A program made the translations under genes and the position numbers. The notes beneath the pieces were generated by a model, which saw only the letters and a list, made by a program, of their open reading frames with translations, did not search any database and was not told the origin of the DNA. A DNA stretch of 64,000 nucleotides from Mycobacterium terramassiliense (GTDB taxonomy: Bacteria > Actinomycetota > Actinomycetes > Mycobacteriales > Mycobacteriaceae), in NCBI RefSeq assembly GCF_900157385.1, contig NZ_LT717700.1:1178216-1242215 (forward strand). Direction: 5' to 3'. This document shows positions 8,793-17,818 of the stretch, in pieces. Positions within the stretch are counted from its first letter, which is position 1, and each line of letters opens with the position of its first letter.

Positions 8793-9581
8793 GACGATCG
8801 TCCTCTGAACCCAATCCCCGATTCGCCCGAGTCTCCTCACGGGGGGAGCGTGTGCATTGGCTTTTCGACAATGGTTTTCCACCCTCTTGCCTATAACCAA
8901 GCGACATGAATTCCCTAGTGCCCGAACTTGTTTAGCCTCGCCGTCACAACTGACTTCTTGTCACGCGACCCTCTGGTCTTTGTCAATTGGTCGCGAAGGC
9001 GGATTGGGGAAATACCGCTCATACGTCGGCGCTGTGCAGCGCTCGCTTTCCCGGAATTCGTCGGAGGCCCGTCCGGGAGGCATCAGCGGGGCCCGCGGAT
9101 CGGTTCAATAGCGCCCCACCTGTCGTCGCGCATGTCCCGGCACGCTCGAAGAATCCGCCTCGGCATCTCGCGCACCGTGACGAGAGACATATGATTTCGT
9201 CTTCCCAATCCCACGCATCCCTGGAAATGGTCCACCCCTTAACCGTCAACCTAGGTCAGGCGATTGATATGGGACGTGTCACGCGCGTGTGCCTCGTTAT
9301 TCTCGGCGGGGCTGTTGGCCTCGGCCTCGCCTATACATTGCCTCGGGTTGCGGGGCAGGGTGGCTAACGGCCGGTCTTCTATTCATGCTTACCGTGGGAT
9401 ATTTCAGCGCACGCCGGAGACGCAATGCCCGTTAAACCTCAAGAACGATGACCACTCAGAAAGGGTCCCACGCGGGTGGGTCAACGGGCTAACGACACCC
9501 CTCCAACGGCCCGTCGCCCGGCGCGAATTACCGTGATACATCCCCGGCTGTTGACCCCGGGGGGTGTGCGGGAGGCTCACG
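8793..9581. other. 790-bp stretch of lower GC with no confident gene
   Basis: Between the PE gene and the UbiE-like gene the base composition drops visibly (AT-rich runs around 8860-9010 and 9190-9300). No ORF has family resemblance. The only plausible small gene is listed separately at 9191-9367. A Shine-Dalgarno (GGGAGG, 9570-9575) for the next gene sits at its right edge. Remains of a deleted gene or transferred DNA are possible. Confidence 0.5.
9191..9367 (+). CDS. Possible small single-span membrane protein
   Basis: 58 residues from ATG 9191, with a hydrophobic stretch VCLVILGGAVGLGLAYTLP that could span a membrane. The upstream region has only a weak purine run (CGAGAGAC) as ribosome site. 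It lies in the low-GC stretch and has no recognised homolog, so it may be a chance ORF. Confidence 0.25.
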   Translation: MISSSQSHASLEMVHPLTVNLGQAIDMGRVTRVCLVILGGAVGLGLAYTLPRVAGQGG

Positions 9582-10310
9582 ATGGTCACACGGCGATGGA
9601 ACCAGTCGGACGAGGCCAAGAGCAGCTACGTCCAGGAGCTGTTCTCGGCGCTGGCGTCGCGCTACAACGTGATGACCGACCTTTGGACGCTTGGGCTACA
9701 TCGCCTGTGGAAGCGACAAGCCATGCAGTTGTGCGCCTTTCGGACCGGCGAACGAGTGCTCGACGTCGCCACCGGGACGGGTGATCTGGCGTTCCTGGAG
9801 GCGGCCGCGGTCGGACCGGAAGGCCAGGTGGTCGGTGTCGACTCCTGCGCGGCGATGCTTGAGGTCGCTCGGGGCCGGGAGCGCGGGGCCGTCGACTTCC
9901 AGGAGGGCGACGCCACGGACCTGCGGTTCCCGGACGCGTGCTTCGACGCGGTCACGATCGGCTTCGGGCTGCGCAACGTTGCCGACCGGGGCCAGGCGCT
10001 GCGCGAGTTCCACCGCGTGCTGCGGCCGGGCGGCCGCCTGATGGTGCTCGATTTCAGCACCCCGGACTCGAAGACGCTGAAATCCGTGCATAACCTGCTC
10101 TACTTCCGCGTGATGCCGGCGGTGGGCTGGGCCGTGGCCTGGCACCGGGACGCCCACCATTACACCGCCGATTCGATCCGCAGCTGGATGTCGCGCGACG
10201 GGCTGCGCGACGCGATGCGAGAAGCGGGCCTCGTTGACGCCCGCTACGTGTCGCTGAGCACGGGGTTCGCCACGGTACATCTCGGTATGCGCGCGGCCAG
10301 CGACGCCTAG
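9582..10310 (+). CDS. UbiE/MenG-like SAM-dependent methyltransferase
   Basis: 242 residues from ATG 9582, preceded by GGGAGG at good spacing (GTG 9564 in frame is less likely). Shows the UbiE/COQ5 pattern: SALASRYNVMTDLWTLGLHRLWKRQA at the N-terminus, SAM motif VLDVATGTGDLAF, DFQEGDATDLRFPDACFDAVTIGFGLRNVADRGQALREFHRVLRPGGRLMVLDFS, and a C-terminal half typical of demethylmenaquinone methyltransferases. The housekeeping menaquinone enzyme in mycobacteria normally lies elsewhere, so this may be a second copy acting on a quinone or another lipid. Followed 98 bp later by an MFS exporter on the same strand. Confidence 0.82.
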   Translation: MVTRRWNQSDEAKSSYVQELFSALASRYNVMTDLWTLGLHRLWKRQAMQLCAFRTGERVLDVATGTGDLAFLEAAAVGPEGQVVGVDSCAAMLEVARGRERGAVDFQEGDATDLRFPDACFDAVTIGFGLRNVADRGQALREFHRVLRPGGRLMVLDFSTPDSKTLKSVHNLLYFRVMPAVGWAVAWHRDAHHYTADSIRSWMSRDGLRDAMREAGLVDARYVSLSTGFATVHLGMRAASDA

Positions 10311-10408
10311 CGTACGAGATATCTTGGCTGGCAACGATATTCGTCAGAATCAGCGCGGCGGACTCAGCCCCGAACCCGGCCGAGTCGACATGGTGGAGGG
10401 TTCTGGTC

Positions 10409-11821
10409 GTGGTAAGTGAAAGCCCAACGGCACCGGCGAAAGACGCTGGCGTTACCACGATGTCGCGGGGTTCGGCTGCATTCATGGTGGCCGCGCTGTC
10501 GTTGTCGGTGACGTCGTTCACGCTCAACGCCACCATGCTCGGCCCGGCGATCCGGGACATCAACACCCATCTCGGACCTCACGCGTACGCATCGATGTCC
10601 GCCTACTTCTACCTCGCCGGGGCGATCGCCAACGTGGTACTGATTCGGTGGAGCGACTTCGTCGGCCGCAAGCGCGTGCTCGTCGGAATCCTGTTCTTGG
10701 TCTGCGTCGGAACGCTGTTGTGCATCCTGGGGACGTCGCTGCCCGTCGTGATGGTGGGCCGGGTCCTGCAGGGAAGCGCCAACATCGCCTACGGTCTGGC
10801 CTTCCTGATCATGCGCGAACACCTCGGCGGCGCGGCATTCGGCGTCTGCTGCGGTGTCATCTCGGCGATCAGTGCCGGGGTGGCCGGTGTCGACGCGCTG
10901 CTAGCCGGCTTCATGGTCGACCATTTCGGCTATCGCTCTATCTTCGTTTTGACGCTGGTGTTCGGCATTGTCGCAGCGGCACTCTGCTGCCTGGCGATTC
11001 CGGCGGACGAGCGGGATCGCGCGAACCCGGGCCGGATGGACTGGGCGGGAGCGGTCCTTATCGCGTTGACCGTCGCCGGGCTCGACCTCTACGTCTCCAA
11101 CGGCGACCAGATGGGCTGGGCCTCACCGCTTCTGCTCGTGTCGATCGGCACGGCTGGCGCCGCCTTCGTGGGGCTCGTCATGGTCGAGAAGCGAGTGGCC
11201 CAACCCCTGATCCACATCGACCAGATGGCCTCGCGCCACGCCTGGCCGTTGATCGCCGTGACCATCCTGTGCTTCGCGTCGTTCATGGTGGTGTTCAACT
11301 ACATCGTCCCGTCGATCGCCGAGAACGACCGCATCGGCTTCGCCGCCAGCGGGCAGCTGACCGCGTTGCTGTTCATCACTCCCGGCGCGCTCTCCCAATT
11401 GGTGGTGGCGCCACTGATCGGACGGCTCTCCGCCAAGATCGGCTTCGTGACGGTGTTGCGGGCGGGGCTGGTTGCCGCCGTGGCCGTCACCGCGCTGGTC
11501 GCGGTGTTCGCGCTCGACAAGACGATGGTCATCGTGCTCATGGTGGCGGTCGGGGCATCGCTGGCGGTCGCGCTCACCCCGCTGAGCGCGCTGGGCGTCC
11601 TTCAGGCCCCGCCCGACGAGCCGGGCTCGCTGCCCGGGATCGCCAACGCCTCCTACGGCATCGGCAGCTCGCTCGGGTTCGCTTGGGCCGTAACGGTTGT
11701 CGGCGCGGGCACCGAGGCGGGTTATCACTCCGCGTTGTGGATCTGCGTCGGCATCGGCATCCTCGCCGTCATCGCCAGCCTGATCCTCAAACCGCGTCAG
11801 TACCTTCAGGATGGCCGGTAG
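10409..11821 (+). CDS. MFS drug/solute exporter (DHA2-like)
   Basis: 470 residues, GTG start at 10409 (a later ATG at MSRGS is also possible). Many hydrophobic segments, about 14, arranged as in DHA2 proton antiporters. Motif A-like RWSDFVGRKRVLVG between helices 2 and 3, motif C-like GIANASYGIGSSLGFAWA near the end. The substrate cannot be read from sequence. Its 3' end overlaps the convergent mtnA gene by 16 bp. Possibly cotranscribed with the UbiE-like methyltransferase. Confidence 0.85.
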   Translation: MVSESPTAPAKDAGVTTMSRGSAAFMVAALSLSVTSFTLNATMLGPAIRDINTHLGPHAYASMSAYFYLAGAIANVVLIRWSDFVGRKRVLVGILFLVCVGTLLCILGTSLPVVMVGRVLQGSANIAYGLAFLIMREHLGGAAFGVCCGVISAISAGVAGVDALLAGFMVDHFGYRSIFVLTLVFGIVAAALCCLAIPADERDRANPGRMDWAGAVLIALTVAGLDLYVSNGDQMGWASPLLLVSIGTAGAAFVGLVMVEKRVAQPLIHIDQMASRHAWPLIAVTILCFASFMVVFNYIVPSIAENDRIGFAASGQLTALLFITPGALSQLVVAPLIGRLSAKIGFVTVLRAGLVAAVAVTALVAVFALDKTMVIVLMVAVGASLAVALTPLSALGVLQAPPDEPGSLPGIANASYGIGSSLGFAWAVTVVGAGTEAGYHSALWICVGIGILAVIASLILKPRQYLQDGR

Positions 11822-12774
11822 CGGCCGTGTTCGGTGACGACCGCGGTGATCAGATCGGCCGGGGTCACGTCGAAGGCGGGGTTGAAGGTATCCGCGTCCG
11901 GCGGGGTGATCGTGGCGCCGGCGAACGTCCTGAGTTCGTCGCGCGCGCGTTCCTCGATGGCGATCTCGGCGCCGGTGGCCAGCGACGCGTCGATCGTGGA
12001 CGAGGGCGCGACCACGACAAGCGGCACGTCGTGATGACGCGCCGCGATGGCCAGGCCGTAGGTGCCGATCTTGTTGGCGACGTCGCCGTTGGCTGCGATC
12101 CGGTCGGCGCCGACGAGCACACAATCCACCAGGCCGCGTGCCATCGCCGCCGCGGCGGCGCCGTCCGGCTGCACCCGGTAGGGCACCCCCGCCTGCGCCA
12201 GCTCCCACGCGGTGAGCCGGGCGCCCTGCAGCAGCGGGCGGGTCTCGTCGACGAGCACCGACTCGACCAGTCCGCGCGCGTGCAGGTGCCAGACGACGCC
12301 GAGGGCGCTACCCCAGGCGACGGTGGCCAGGTGGCCAGCGTTGCAGTGGCTGAGCAGCCGCAGCGGGCGGCGATCGCATAGTTCCAGGACGATCTCGGTG
12401 GCGTGGGCGGACGCGGCGCGGTTGAGGCGTTCGTCCTCGTCGAGGATTTCCAGCGCCTCGGCGAGCACGGCGTTGGCGCCCTCGTCGAGCCTTTGCAGCG
12501 CGCGTCCGACTCCCCAGCTGAGGTTGACGGCCGTGGGCCGCGCCTGCGCAACGCGCGCGGCCGAGGCGCGGACATCGCCCCCCTCGCGCGCCGCGAGCAC
12601 GACGCCAAGGGCGCCCGCCGCGCCCAGCGCCGGGGCGCCGCGCACGGCGAGGCGGGCGATCGCGTCGATCAACTCGTCGACGGTGCGCAGGGTCAGGACG
12701 CGATAGTCGGCGGGCAGCGCGGTCTGGTCGATGATCGTGACCGCGTCGCCGTCCCAGTCGATGGTCCTGCGCAC
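11806..12774 (-). CDS. mtnA: S-methyl-5-thioribose-1-phosphate isomerase
   Basis: 322 residues. Isomerises methylthioribose-1-phosphate to the ribulose form in the methionine salvage pathway. Family landmarks: the RGAPALGAAGALGV loop, SHCNAGHLATVAWGSALGV with the catalytic Cys, VDETRPLLQGARLTAWEL, and VLVGADRIAANGDVANKIGTYGLA with the catalytic Asp. Length and ATG start (12774) fit the family. No other salvage gene (mtnB, mtnC, mtnD or MTA phosphorylase) is in the window. Confidence 0.95.
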   Translation of the reverse strand: MRRTIDWDGDAVTIIDQTALPADYRVLTLRTVDELIDAIARLAVRGAPALGAAGALGVVLAAREGGDVRASAARVAQARPTAVNLSWGVGRALQRLDEGANAVLAEALEILDEDERLNRAASAHATEIVLELCDRRPLRLLSHCNAGHLATVAWGSALGVVWHLHARGLVESVLVDETRPLLQGARLTAWELAQAGVPYRVQPDGAAAAAMARGLVDCVLVGADRIAANGDVANKIGTYGLAIAARHHDVPLVVVAPSSTIDASLATGAEIAIEERARDELRTFAGATITPPDADTFNPAFDVTPADLITAVVTEHGRYRPS

Positions 12775-12918
12775 GAGCCGACCCTAGACCTCGGGTGGCC
12801 GACGGGCTCGGGCGTGTGCGGGACAGGTTTCTTAGGGCCTACATAACCTCGGCACCATCCCGATACAGCTTCCCGAGCGACGATCGGTTAGCGGGTCAAA
12901 GTGTTGGGAGGCGTGGGC

Positions 12919-14358
12919 GTGCATATCGTGCTCGGAGTCTCATTGACCCCGGATTCGGTTCAGCTGGTGCTGCTGCAAGGCGAAAACGCCGACGGCGCAA
13001 CGGTAGACGAGAAAGAATTCATCGTCACCGCCGCCGACGATGTGCCCACCGTCAGCGCGTCCGACCGAGCGATCGCCGCCATCCTGGGTACCCGCGAAGA
13101 CGCGGCGAGCGCGGGCCTCGAACTATCCGGGGTCGGGGTGGCATGCACCGACCCGCTCGACGCGAAAGCGGTGGGTGACGCGCTGGCCGCCCACAAGCTG
13201 GAGAACGTGATGCTGGTGTCGGCGTTTCTGGCGGCGACCTCGCTGGCTCAATCTTTCGGTGACGCAATGGGTTACGAGCGTACCGCGGTGCTTTTCGTGC
13301 AGCCCGACACCGCAACTTTGGCCGTGGTCGAGACCGCCGACGGTTCCGTCGCCGATGTCACGTCCGGGGAGCCAGCGGCCGCGGAGCTGGCGCAGATGGT
13401 CGCCGCGCTCGACGAATCGCCTACCCGCCCGGGCGGCCTGCTTGTAATCGGCTCGGGCGTCGACGTCGCCCCGCTCAAGGCGCGTCTGGAGGCGGCCACG
13501 TCGCTGAGCGTGAGCGCTCCGGAAGAGCCGGAGACGGCACTGGCCCGCGGCGCGGCGCTGGCGTCGGCCAATGCGCCATTGTTCGCCTCGTCGACCGCCG
13601 CGCTGGCCTACGCGCAAGACCCGGGCACGGGCGCGCTCGACGCGAGTGCCCTGCCTGAATATTTGGGCATCGCCGAGGTGGGCGACGGCGAACTCGCCTA
13701 CAGCGCTGTGGCGGACGACGACGCCGGTGCCCCGACCGTCGTCATCGACGCCGGCGCGGTGGGCGCGGGCGAGCCCCGGCCCAGACCGGGTCTGTTGGTC
13801 GGAAGCGCGGTGGCGGTGGCGGGCTTCGGCGCGGCGTTGGCGCTGGAGATAGCCCTCGTGATCGGCGTCCACACGACGGTTGGCTTGCTGCCCGCTCCGG
13901 TGCAGAATTTCATCGCCCCCGCCGAGCAGGTGCTCGCGCCCCCCGTGCCCGGGGCGGTGGCGGCCACGAAGGCGGCCGCGCCCAAGCCCTTGAGCCCACC
14001 CCCGAGCGCAGTACCGCCGGCCGCTCCGCTGTCCGCCGCTCCGGCCCCGGCGGCTCCCGTTGCCCCGGCTCCGGTTCCGGCGGCTCCCGTCACCCCGGCT
14101 CCGGTTCCGGCGGCTCCCGTTCCGGTGGCTCCGGTCGTGCCGGTTCCCGTCCAGTCCGGTGGGGGCAGCCACGGCGGCGATGTCGGCGGCGGCGGTGGTG
14201 TCTCCGGCGGCGGCGGTGTCTCCAGCGGTGGCGGCGGCGCCGAGACTGGTGGCGGCAGCTCTGGTGGCGGCGGTGTCTCCAGCGGTGGCGGCGCCGAGAC
14301 CGGTGGCGGCGGCGGCAGCTCCGGTGGTGGCGCCGAAACCGGCGGCGGCCACCACTAG
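12919..14358 (+). CDS. DUF7159-type membrane protein, paralog 4
   Basis: 479 residues. Head domain with HIVLGVSLTPDSVQLVLLQGE, VGVACTDPLDAKAVGDALAAHKLENVMLVSAF, TATLAVVETADGSV, LVIGSGVDVAPLKARLEAATS and EPETALARGAALASANAP. A membrane helix (LLVGSAVAVAGFGAALALEIALVIGV) follows near residue 300, then an Ala-Pro repeat linker (PVPAAPVTPAPVPAAPV) and a GGGSSGGG/AETGGG tail ending GGGHH. GTG 12919 is chosen: GGGAGG at 12906-12911 gives normal spacing, and the product aligns with paralogs. It is the only copy on the + strand and away from the cluster. The HH terminus recurs in three copies. Confidence 0.85.
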   Translation: MHIVLGVSLTPDSVQLVLLQGENADGATVDEKEFIVTAADDVPTVSASDRAIAAILGTREDAASAGLELSGVGVACTDPLDAKAVGDALAAHKLENVMLVSAFLAATSLAQSFGDAMGYERTAVLFVQPDTATLAVVETADGSVADVTSGEPAAAELAQMVAALDESPTRPGGLLVIGSGVDVAPLKARLEAATSLSVSAPEEPETALARGAALASANAPLFASSTAALAYAQDPGTGALDASALPEYLGIAEVGDGELAYSAVADDDAGAPTVVIDAGAVGAGEPRPRPGLLVGSAVAVAGFGAALALEIALVIGVHTTVGLLPAPVQNFIAPAEQVLAPPVPGAVAATKAAAPKPLSPPPSAVPPAAPLSAAPAPAAPVAPAPVPAAPVTPAPVPAAPVPVAPVVPVPVQSGGGSHGGDVGGGGGVSGGGGVSSGGGGAETGGGSSGGGGVSSGGGAETGGGGGSSGGGAETGGGHH

Positions 14359-14500
14359 CCAATCTCGCGAAGCGGCTCCGACTTCCGGTCGCGTTGTCGG
14401 GTTAACGCTTTTCAAACGCCGCAAATTTTCCGCGCGCCGCGGTTACGGAACTGCTTTCATATATGGGCGGGGGCGGCAAACAGTCAGCGAAGAAGGAGTT

Positions 14501-14845
14501 ATGGCAGCACAGAGGCTCTATGGCAAGTTCATCGGCGCAGCTTTTGCAGTCGGCCCCCTCCTGACCGCCGGCATCGTGTGCGCCGGCCCGGCACACGCAG
14601 ATGAGACCACCTACCTCAACCGCCTGCACGCCGTCGGTATCCAGGACCTCGACGGTGGCGACCCGGCGCTGGTGCAGACCGGCTGGAAGATCTGCCAACA
14701 GATCGCGTGGGGCGCACCTCCGTCGCAACTGCAGTCGCTGGCGCTGCAAAAGTCCACCATGGACCTCGGACCCCGGGGGCTCACGCCGCGACAGGCGGAC
14801 GCCCTGATCGACTACGCCATCGTCGACCTGTGCCCGCGCGCGTAG
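14501..14845 (+). CDS. Small secreted DUF732-type protein
   Basis: 114 residues with the strong ribosome site AGAAGGAGTT just before ATG 14501. The signal peptide FIGAAFAVGPLLTAGIVCAGPAHA is cleaved before DETTYLN. The mature part has the DUF732 pattern (LHAVGIQDLDGGDPALVQTGWKICQQI...LTPRQADALIDYAIVDLCPRA), with two Cys that could form a disulfide. DUF732 proteins are abundant exported mycobacterial proteins of unknown role. Confidence 0.88.
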   Translation: MAAQRLYGKFIGAAFAVGPLLTAGIVCAGPAHADETTYLNRLHAVGIQDLDGGDPALVQTGWKICQQIAWGAPPSQLQSLALQKSTMDLGPRGLTPRQADALIDYAIVDLCPRA

Positions 14846-14862
14846 CGTCCGCCTGAGCCGGC

Positions 14863-16359
14863 CTAGCTCGGCGCAAGCGGCCGAAAGACCGGCAGGACAC
14901 GGTATTTCGCGCTGAAGCTGGCGTGGTCGTACTCGTCGCCCACCTCGCCGTCGTGGGCGATGACCGTGGGGCCGTCGACGGCGGAGAAGCTGAACTCCGG
15001 CACTTGCAGTTCGTGATACAGCGGGCTGCGCAGCAGGCGCCCCAGCGCCAGCGCGGTCAGGATCCTGGTCCGCGCCCACGGCCGCCCGGTCTCCAGGATG
15101 CGCACGTCGATCAAGCCGTCGTCCATGCGAGTGCGCCGCGACGGTGCGAATCCCGTCGGCAGATACAGCGAGTTGCCGAGGAAGAACAACGACGTCTGCA
15201 GGGTCTTGTTGTCGTAGCGAATCCTGACGGGCTCACCCTTGCGCAGGGTCTGCAGCATCGCGTAGAAGCCGGCCACCGGCTTGCCGACGCGCTTCTCGAG
15301 CTTTTCGCGATACCGGACGAACATCGGGTACGCGCCGATGCTCGCCGTGTTGAGCACCATCCGACTTTCGTTGAGGCACACCAGATCGACGCGGACCACG
15401 CTGCCCGACCGGATGGCTTCCACCGTCTTGGCCACGGTGTCGCAGCCGATGTCCTTGGCGAAGTGGTTGAACGTCCCGGCGGGAAAGACCGCCAACGGCA
15501 GGTCCGCCTCGATCGCGACCGACGCGGCCGCCGCCACGGTGCCGTCGCCGCCGCCGACGGCCAGCACCTCGGCGCGCTCGGCGGCGCGGCGCAACGCCAC
15601 CTCGGGGTCGTCGTCGGGACCCAGTTCGACGATCTCGAGCTGGGGCAGCTCGGCGCGGACCTCGTCGACGACGCGCGAGCCCGTGCCGCTTCCCGACGAC
15701 GGGTTGATGACCAGGACCACGCCGGCGCCGTCGGGCCGTGGGGGCGTGTCGACGACGAACGGTTCGGTCTTGGGCAGGGTGGTTTCGACGATCGGGGGGA
15801 CGACCCGGCCGCCCAGCACGGCGAGCCCGGCGCCGATGCCGAAACCGGCGAGGACGTCCCCGGGGTAGTGCGCGCCGGTAGCCACCCGCGACAGCCCGAC
15901 CATGCCCGCCAGCAACGCCAGCACGAACCCCAGCGGGGGATTCTCCAGTCCCACGCCGACGGCGAACGCGGCGGCGCTGGCGGAGTGGCCCGACGGCAGG
16001 GAGTTGGACACGGGGCGGCGGCGGACCCGCCTGATCAGGGGCACCGAGTCGTAGACGGGCCGCGCGCGCGGTCGGATTCGCTTGGCGACCTGGTTGGTGA
16101 CCAGGCTGGTGGCGCCGAGCGTCGCGACGCCGCGGGTCGCACCGCGCTGCGCGGAGGGCTTGCCCGACGCCAGCAGCGCCGCGGCGATGGCCAACCACAG
16201 CTTCGAGTGGTCGGCCGCCCGGGTCAGCGGCGGCATGACCGAATCGAGCAGCGGGGTGGGCGTCTCGGCGATCGTCTCGAAGAGTTCCCGATCCAGCGTG
16301 CCCAGCCCGCGGGTGATCTGCGTGATGCCACGCGCGCGTCGCCGGGGCCACCTGTCCAT
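14863..16359 (-). CDS. PAP2 phosphatase fused to a diacylglycerol/sphingosine-kinase-like domain
   Basis: 498 residues. Residues ~30-200 are a PAP2 membrane phosphatase with the three motifs KRIRPRARP, SLPSGHS and SRVATGAHYPGDVLAG. Residues ~220-498 are a DAGK-catalytic domain with the NPSSGSGTGSR loop, VLAVGGGDGTVAAAAS and FPAGTFNHFAKD. Both activities are predicted on lipid phosphates: the phosphatase in the membrane or periplasm-facing side, the kinase in the cytoplasm. This two-domain arrangement is known in actinobacteria. Divergent from the HExxH protein, 24 bp apart, so they share a promoter region. Confidence 0.88.
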   Translation of the reverse strand: MDRWPRRRARGITQITRGLGTLDRELFETIAETPTPLLDSVMPPLTRAADHSKLWLAIAAALLASGKPSAQRGATRGVATLGATSLVTNQVAKRIRPRARPVYDSVPLIRRVRRRPVSNSLPSGHSASAAAFAVGVGLENPPLGFVLALLAGMVGLSRVATGAHYPGDVLAGFGIGAGLAVLGGRVVPPIVETTLPKTEPFVVDTPPRPDGAGVVLVINPSSGSGTGSRVVDEVRAELPQLEIVELGPDDDPEVALRRAAERAEVLAVGGGDGTVAAAASVAIEADLPLAVFPAGTFNHFAKDIGCDTVAKTVEAIRSGSVVRVDLVCLNESRMVLNTASIGAYPMFVRYREKLEKRVGKPVAGFYAMLQTLRKGEPVRIRYDNKTLQTSLFFLGNSLYLPTGFAPSRRTRMDDGLIDVRILETGRPWARTRILTALALGRLLRSPLYHELQVPEFSFSAVDGPTVIAHDGEVGDEYDHASFSAKYRVLPVFRPLAPS

Positions 16360-16383
16360 TGCCTACACCTTAAGTTGACAAGC

Positions 16384-17121
16384 GTGCGCGCAAACGACTA
16401 CTCGGCGGCGTGGCTGCAAAACGCCCGACGCCGCGGCGTGCCCGCCGACGTCGTCGCCGAGGTCGCCCGGCGCCACGCCATCGCACCGGACAGCTTCGAC
16501 GTCTTGGAGGGGCTCGAGAAGATCGAGGACCCACAGGGTAAGTCCTACTTTCTGCTGCCCCGGAGCATCGGCGGGGACGAGGCGCGCACGGCGACGCTGA
16601 TGACCTACGTCCTCAACGCGGGGACGGACTACGGCAAGGAGGGCCGGCGGTGTGCCGACTTTCCCGAGACGCCCTACAGCGCGGCCGAGATCGCGCGAAT
16701 CATCGACCGGCAGAACGCAAACCGCTGGAGTTACTCTCGCGACGTCGGGTTCGTCCATCGCAACGGGGGCCGGCTGGTCACGACCCCGAACGGCATCCTC
16801 ATGGGTGCCGGCGGCAACTGGATCCAGCGGCAGTTCAGCCGGCGGGGCGGCACCACGTGGGGCGACATCTTCATGGTCAACGCGGGCAAGCTCGCCGACC
16901 CCGCGGTGCCGCTTCGCCGGATCATCCGGGCCGGGCACGCCTGGCACCTGGACTTGAACCGGGTGCTGCACCACGAGGAGCGGCACTGCCGGCAATGGGC
17001 GGCCAAAGGCTACGGGGGCATGCTCAGGGATTACAGCTGGGAGCTGTTGCGCGAGTTGGTCTTTGGCGAGACGAACCGGCTCGAGACCGACGCGGGCCTG
17101 TCCGACGGCGGCTACAGGTGA
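16384..17121 (+). CDS. Hypothetical protein with HExxH motif
   Basis: 245 residues from GTG 16384. I recognise no named family. Two regions stand out: YVLNAGTDYGKEGRRCADFPETPYSAAEIARII in the first half and, near residue 200, HLDLNRVLHHEERHCRQWAAKGY, which contains HEERH, the zinc-binding HExxH pattern of metallopeptidases. A basic patch and no signal peptide suggest a cytoplasmic protein. It overlaps the stop of the convergent membrane protein by 10 bp. The motif alone is weak evidence of catalysis. Confidence 0.7.
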   Translation: MRANDYSAAWLQNARRRGVPADVVAEVARRHAIAPDSFDVLEGLEKIEDPQGKSYFLLPRSIGGDEARTATLMTYVLNAGTDYGKEGRRCADFPETPYSAAEIARIIDRQNANRWSYSRDVGFVHRNGGRLVTTPNGILMGAGGNWIQRQFSRRGGTTWGDIFMVNAGKLADPAVPLRRIIRAGHAWHLDLNRVLHHEERHCRQWAAKGYGGMLRDYSWELLRELVFGETNRLETDAGLSDGGYR

Positions 17122-17792
17122 TACAGCGCGCGGATGCCGTGGTACAGAACCATCGCACCGATCACGACCAGGATGCCCGCCAGCAGGGCGGCGTTGTTCT
17201 TGTCCATCCAATCCTTGACCCGCGCCAGCGTCGGGTCGAGGCGCTCACCGGCGGCCGCGTAGGCCAATATTGGGATCGCGACGCTGGACGCCGCGACGGC
17301 GACGAAGAACGCCGCGGCCAACCAGTCACCGCCGAGGCCGAGCCCGCTGGTGCCGATGCCCAGGCCGGCCGGCACGCAGATGAGCGCCACGTCCGGTCGC
17401 ACGACCGCCAGCGCGGCCCCGGTGAGCGCCGCACGGCCTGGCTTGATGGTGCCGAACGAACGCATCCAGGCCGGCGATTCGGAGTGGCCGTGCCGAGTCA
17501 GCCAGCGGTAGACGCCGTAGACGATCAGCGCCGCGCCGAAGACCACGCGCAGCCAGGACGACCACCTCGGCGGTGACTTGTCCAGACCGCCGAGCAGGCC
17601 GGAGGCCGCGACGGACAGCGCCGTCAGCGCGGCGATGCCCAGCACCCAGCCGGCGAGGAAGGCCAGGCCGCTCGGCCGGGGGCGAGGCGCCTGCAGCACC
17701 AGCACCGCGGGAATGACCGTGATCGGTGAGAGCGCGATGACCAGCCCGAGCGGAATCAGCCCGGTCGCCACGGTCGCCCAGCTTCCTGCCAT
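17112..17792 (-). CDS. Gap/Sap-like membrane protein (LysE superfamily), copy 1
   Basis: 226 residues with six hydrophobic segments. Signature LIPLGLVIALSPITVIPAVLVLQAPRPRPSGLAFLAGWVLGIAALT at the start and SSVAIPILAYAAAGERLDPTLARVKDWMDKNNAALLAGILVVIGAMVLYHGI at the end. This is the pattern of the mycobacterial Gap/Sap proteins that help move glycopeptidolipid or sulfolipid to the cell surface. Start ATG 17792 is set by alignment with its neighbour copy. The lipid substrate is unknown. Tandem pair with the next gene. Confidence 0.85.
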   Translation of the reverse strand: MAGSWATVATGLIPLGLVIALSPITVIPAVLVLQAPRPRPSGLAFLAGWVLGIAALTALSVAASGLLGGLDKSPPRWSSWLRVVFGAALIVYGVYRWLTRHGHSESPAWMRSFGTIKPGRAALTGAALAVVRPDVALICVPAGLGIGTSGLGLGGDWLAAAFFVAVAASSVAIPILAYAAAGERLDPTLARVKDWMDKNNAALLAGILVVIGAMVLYHGIRALYHL

Positions 17793-17818
17793 GGGCAGCA
17801 ATCTAACCTGTCGAGCGA

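Noticed and set aside
14923..17121. 732-residue open frame antisense to the PAP2-kinase gene
   Set aside because: Only the last third (from GTG 16384) has protein-like content; the upstream part is the Arg/Gly-rich shadow of the high-GC gene on the other strand.
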